Source of the DNA: Nemertoderma westbladi
Taxonomy: Eukaryota; Xenacoelomorpha; Nemertodermatida; Nemertodermatidae
Assembly: GCA_032718475.1 (NCBI GenBank)
Contig: JAUCBJ010006912.1
Span: forward strand, 1 to 20,951
DNA length: 20,951 nucleotides
Direction: 5' to 3'
Positions 18,886-20,951 of the stretch are shown here, piece by piece. Made by a program: the position numbers and the translations under genes. The first letter of the stretch is position 1. Each line of letters starts with the position of its first letter. The notes below the pieces were generated by a model. The model did no database searches and was not told the origin of the DNA. It worked only from the letters and a program-made list of their open reading frames with translations.

Positions 18886-19009
18886 AGGTCATATCAGGTC
18901 ATCAGTACATGCCGCATAGGTCATGTTAGGTCATCAGCCCATGATATGTAGGTCATGTTACATCATCAGCACATGACACCTAGGTCATCATCCCATGCCA
19001 CATAGGTCA
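18886..19009 (+). repeat. 32-bp minisatellite of AGGTCA half-sites (DR4 arrangement)
   Basis: Units start at 18886, 18918, 18950 and 18982, exactly 32 bases apart, and a final one at 19004. Each opens with AGGTCA. Units 1 and 2 contain a second AGGTCA after four bases (TATC and TGTT), and unit 3 has the degenerate ACATCA in that place. Unit 4 is 22 bases, lacking exactly the 10 bases of one half-site plus spacer. AGGTCA is the canonical nuclear-receptor half-site, and DR4 is the spacing bound in vertebrates by thyroid hormone and LXR-type receptor dimers with RXR. An inverted TGACCT lies at 18848-18853. It sits about 360 bases after the channel exon. Confidence 0.8.
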
Positions 19010-19186
19010 TCATATATAATTATTAGTAACAATAACTAAAAATATTATACTGATAGTTCATATCACATTATTATGTAATATATAAAATATGTATACAATA
19101 TATTATAAGGTAACAATATAATTATTATAATATATTATTATAACTATATATTCCCCTCCTTCTTCCTTACAATTCATTCACTGTGA

Positions 19187-19894
19187 TTAGATTATATTGC
19201 TGTGGTATATTTGGAAACACTTTCCAACAAATAATCTGGGATTATCCAGACAGGTAGAACAACAGTAACGTGAATTCTTTCGTCTCTTCTCCCTCCAACA
19301 CACCCTGCACCATCTTTGAGGAAATGGCAACTTATCATTTGGTGGAATTTTGGTTATCAAATGTCTCTTTTCTTTACCATGCTCATTAGCAGCACTGCTG
19401 TCAAGTCACTCCTGCAGCAGTAGTCGTACTTTTACGTTTTCTGGATGGTTGCATGTATGTTGAGGGAACTTTTGTGAGATACTCAATAGCATCATATTAT
19501 AACCCATAAATCCATATATCTTTTTGTCTGACTTTTTGTGTGCTTTATAACGTATGTAAGAGTTCACTCAACATTAGCCTTTGCAGATAATGAATACCTA
19601 CCTTTTTGAACCAGGTATACGATTTTCGAGAGCAATCGGCAGATGAAATAAGTTGATCCGTTATGTCAACATCTCCCATACAGTTGTTATACTAATCAAT
19701 CGGATAGGGTTTATTGTATGAGATGGTTTCTTTCGGTAAATGACGGATCTTCTCGATGAGAGTGGGACTATCTATGGTCGAAATGAAATGCACATTACGT
19801 TTTTTTTTTAATTATAAGAACCTTCCTTATCCTTTTGAACAAAGGCACACGAGATGGGTTTCATTTCCTTTTCTTTTAGAACAATAGGAACACC
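19187..19894 (-). pseudogene. Decayed piggyBac-family transposase, 3' half
   Basis: Reading leftward, the first block (19894 to about 19815) is in one frame. A second frame from about 19799 contains RNVHFISTIDSP, an in-frame TAG at 19692-19694, then YNNCMGDVDITDQ, the signature around the third catalytic Asp of piggyBac transposases (Asp codon 19665-19667), and CSRKSYTWFKK. A third frame from 19567 to the TAA at 19187-19189 starts VNSYIRYK. It has an internal stop (LLLQE then TGA) and ends in the family's Cys-rich zinc-binding tail (RWCRVCWREKRRKNSRYCC, then C, C and H). These enzymes cut and paste DNA at TTAA sites. The 5' half, including the first two catalytic Asp residues, is absent, with a TTTA microsatellite at the break. 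Two frame changes and two stops show it is dead. Confidence 0.85.
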
Positions 19895-19923
19895 TCATTG
19901 TGGTTGAATTGTCCTTCTCATAC

Positions 19924-19957
19924 TATTTATTTATTTTATTTATTTATTTATTTATTT
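19924..19957. repeat. (TTTA)n microsatellite
   Basis: About eight near-perfect TTTA units with one extra T, directly at the truncated end of the piggyBac relic. Confidence 0.9.
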
Positions 19958-20951
19958 CGTTCTCCTGGCACCTCAAATTGCACTATATAATTTTATTTTT
20001 TCCTATTTAATACAATTATATTTAATAACGGTAGCAGAGTGCGCTACTACTGTACAGCGAAGCAATAGTGTAATCGGTCTTTCGCGCCTCCATAGGCAAA
20101 CATACAAAAATACACTCCTTTGGGATTCTGATTTTATAAACGAAATAATCACCACCGATTATTCCCTTTCTTCCCTATCCCACCGTAATATTCATCTCAG
20201 AATATTATATCCAATATCCCAATTCCATGACTCATAATCCCATCCCAGATATCCTTAGCCGGCCTTATCCCCCCAACTCGGTCTTACCAGCTACTCCCCC
20301 TACGATAGGGGTTATTACAACATTACTATTAACATTACTTACATCCAATCCAATACATTCCTTCCCTTTCACTGGCCCCCAGTATACCGCCTACTGCCCT
20401 CACCCAATAGCAGTAGGGAATAATTGACTAGTCACCTTCAAGACTCTATTGTCGTGTATTCATAATCAGTTATTGGTCAGTCAATCATATAATGTGTTAA
20501 TCATATTTTTACATGGTTTGAACGTAAAATCTCTGCACAAGAAAGACAGACTGTGCGTAGGTGATACTTACAGTAGGGGTCAACTCCATATCGACCTCCC
20601 ACCGGGTTTAAAAGGGCCGCATTTGGGTAGAGAATATGAGTCTTCAACCCCATCTGCCTTAAGGGAGCTCTGCTCCAAAGTTGGGCGTCTTTGTTGCTGG
20701 TTCTTTGCTTCCGTCCTTGTCTTTACCGCCTAAAAAAGCTTTGCGGTCGCCAGGAGGGTAAGACGATTCCGCCTTGGTTTGAGTTTCACTGGCTAAATTA
20801 GCCCGGAGCGCTTGTGTGCCCACTTTCCCCGCTGGCTACTTACGTCGGGAGGGACTGACTATTTAGTTCTAAAGGCAAAAAGTAGCAGCGTCTCCACTGG
20901 CCGGCTCTGTCACTCACGATAGTGCTGGTGCACTGTCCGCAGGCTATATGT
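19958..20951. other. No recognisable gene
   Basis: Two open frames (20227-20427 and 20449-20733, +) have no family features. The last 370 bases (from about 20575) are noticeably more GC-rich than the preceding sequence and could be the edge of a repeat or of a gene continuing beyond the window. I could not identify it. Confidence 0.4.

Noticed and set aside
20227-20733. Two plus-strand frames of 66 and 94 codons
   Set aside because: No domain, signal peptide or repeat pattern supports coding.
1-20951. CRISPR array, rRNA or tRNA genes
   Set aside because: No regularly spaced repeat-spacer structure, no rRNA-like blocks and no cloverleaf seen; the 32-bp repeat at 18886 has no unique spacers.

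Overview
The window looks like animal, probably invertebrate, nuclear DNA. It has a spliced gene with consensus splice sites, a single exon of a DEG/ENaC-type ion channel (an animal-specific family), a piggyBac relic, Ty3/gypsy-type retroelements and hAT-like foldback DNA, all in an AT-rich background. Nothing in it suggests bacteria: there are no operons, ribosome binding sites or CRISPR array. The species cannot be named from the sequence alone.

Layout, left to right. Positions 1-703 have no gene but carry a recurring G-rich motif. Positions 704-1267 form an inverted repeat whose right edge abuts a 5'-truncated retroelement integrase (1271-2227, +), followed by a polypurine tract and a possible LTR remnant. 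From about 2487 to 7310 (perhaps to 8142) all open frames lie on the minus strand: two unrecognised frames (2487-3047, with an Ala-rich helical repeat, and 3229-3963) and a well-preserved two-exon gene (4114-7310). That gene encodes a predicted protein of about 1008 residues with an RNase H-like, transposase-like core and no functional name that I can give. Positions 8542-10243 are a non-coding, CATATG-rich repeat block with imperfect terminal inverted repeats.

Positions 10503-15146 are a complete LTR retrotransposon insertion on the minus strand. Its 281-bp LTRs appear identical, and it has a 5-bp target duplication (CAGAC), a primer binding site, a polypurine tract and an intact-looking protease/RT/RNase H/integrase frame. 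However, most of the capsid part of gag is missing with a frame change, and the integrase tail is short. Positions 15576-16997 are a 1.4-kb palindromic (foldback) element with a perfect 8-bp target duplication, hAT-like. Positions 17006-18319 have no recognisable gene.

The right part holds one channel exon (18320-18530, +), then a 32-bp minisatellite (18886-19009) built from AGGTCA nuclear-receptor half-sites, several of them as direct repeats with 4-bp spacing (DR4). A decayed piggyBac transposase 3' half follows (19187-19894, -), then a TTTA microsatellite and about 1 kb with nothing recognisable.

The genes do not form a pathway. The window is one host-like gene plus one exon of a larger channel gene, with several generations of mobile DNA around them. 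The best candidates for something undescribed are the 1008-residue transposase-like gene, the DR4 minisatellite beside the channel exon, and the gag-deleted but very young LTR element.
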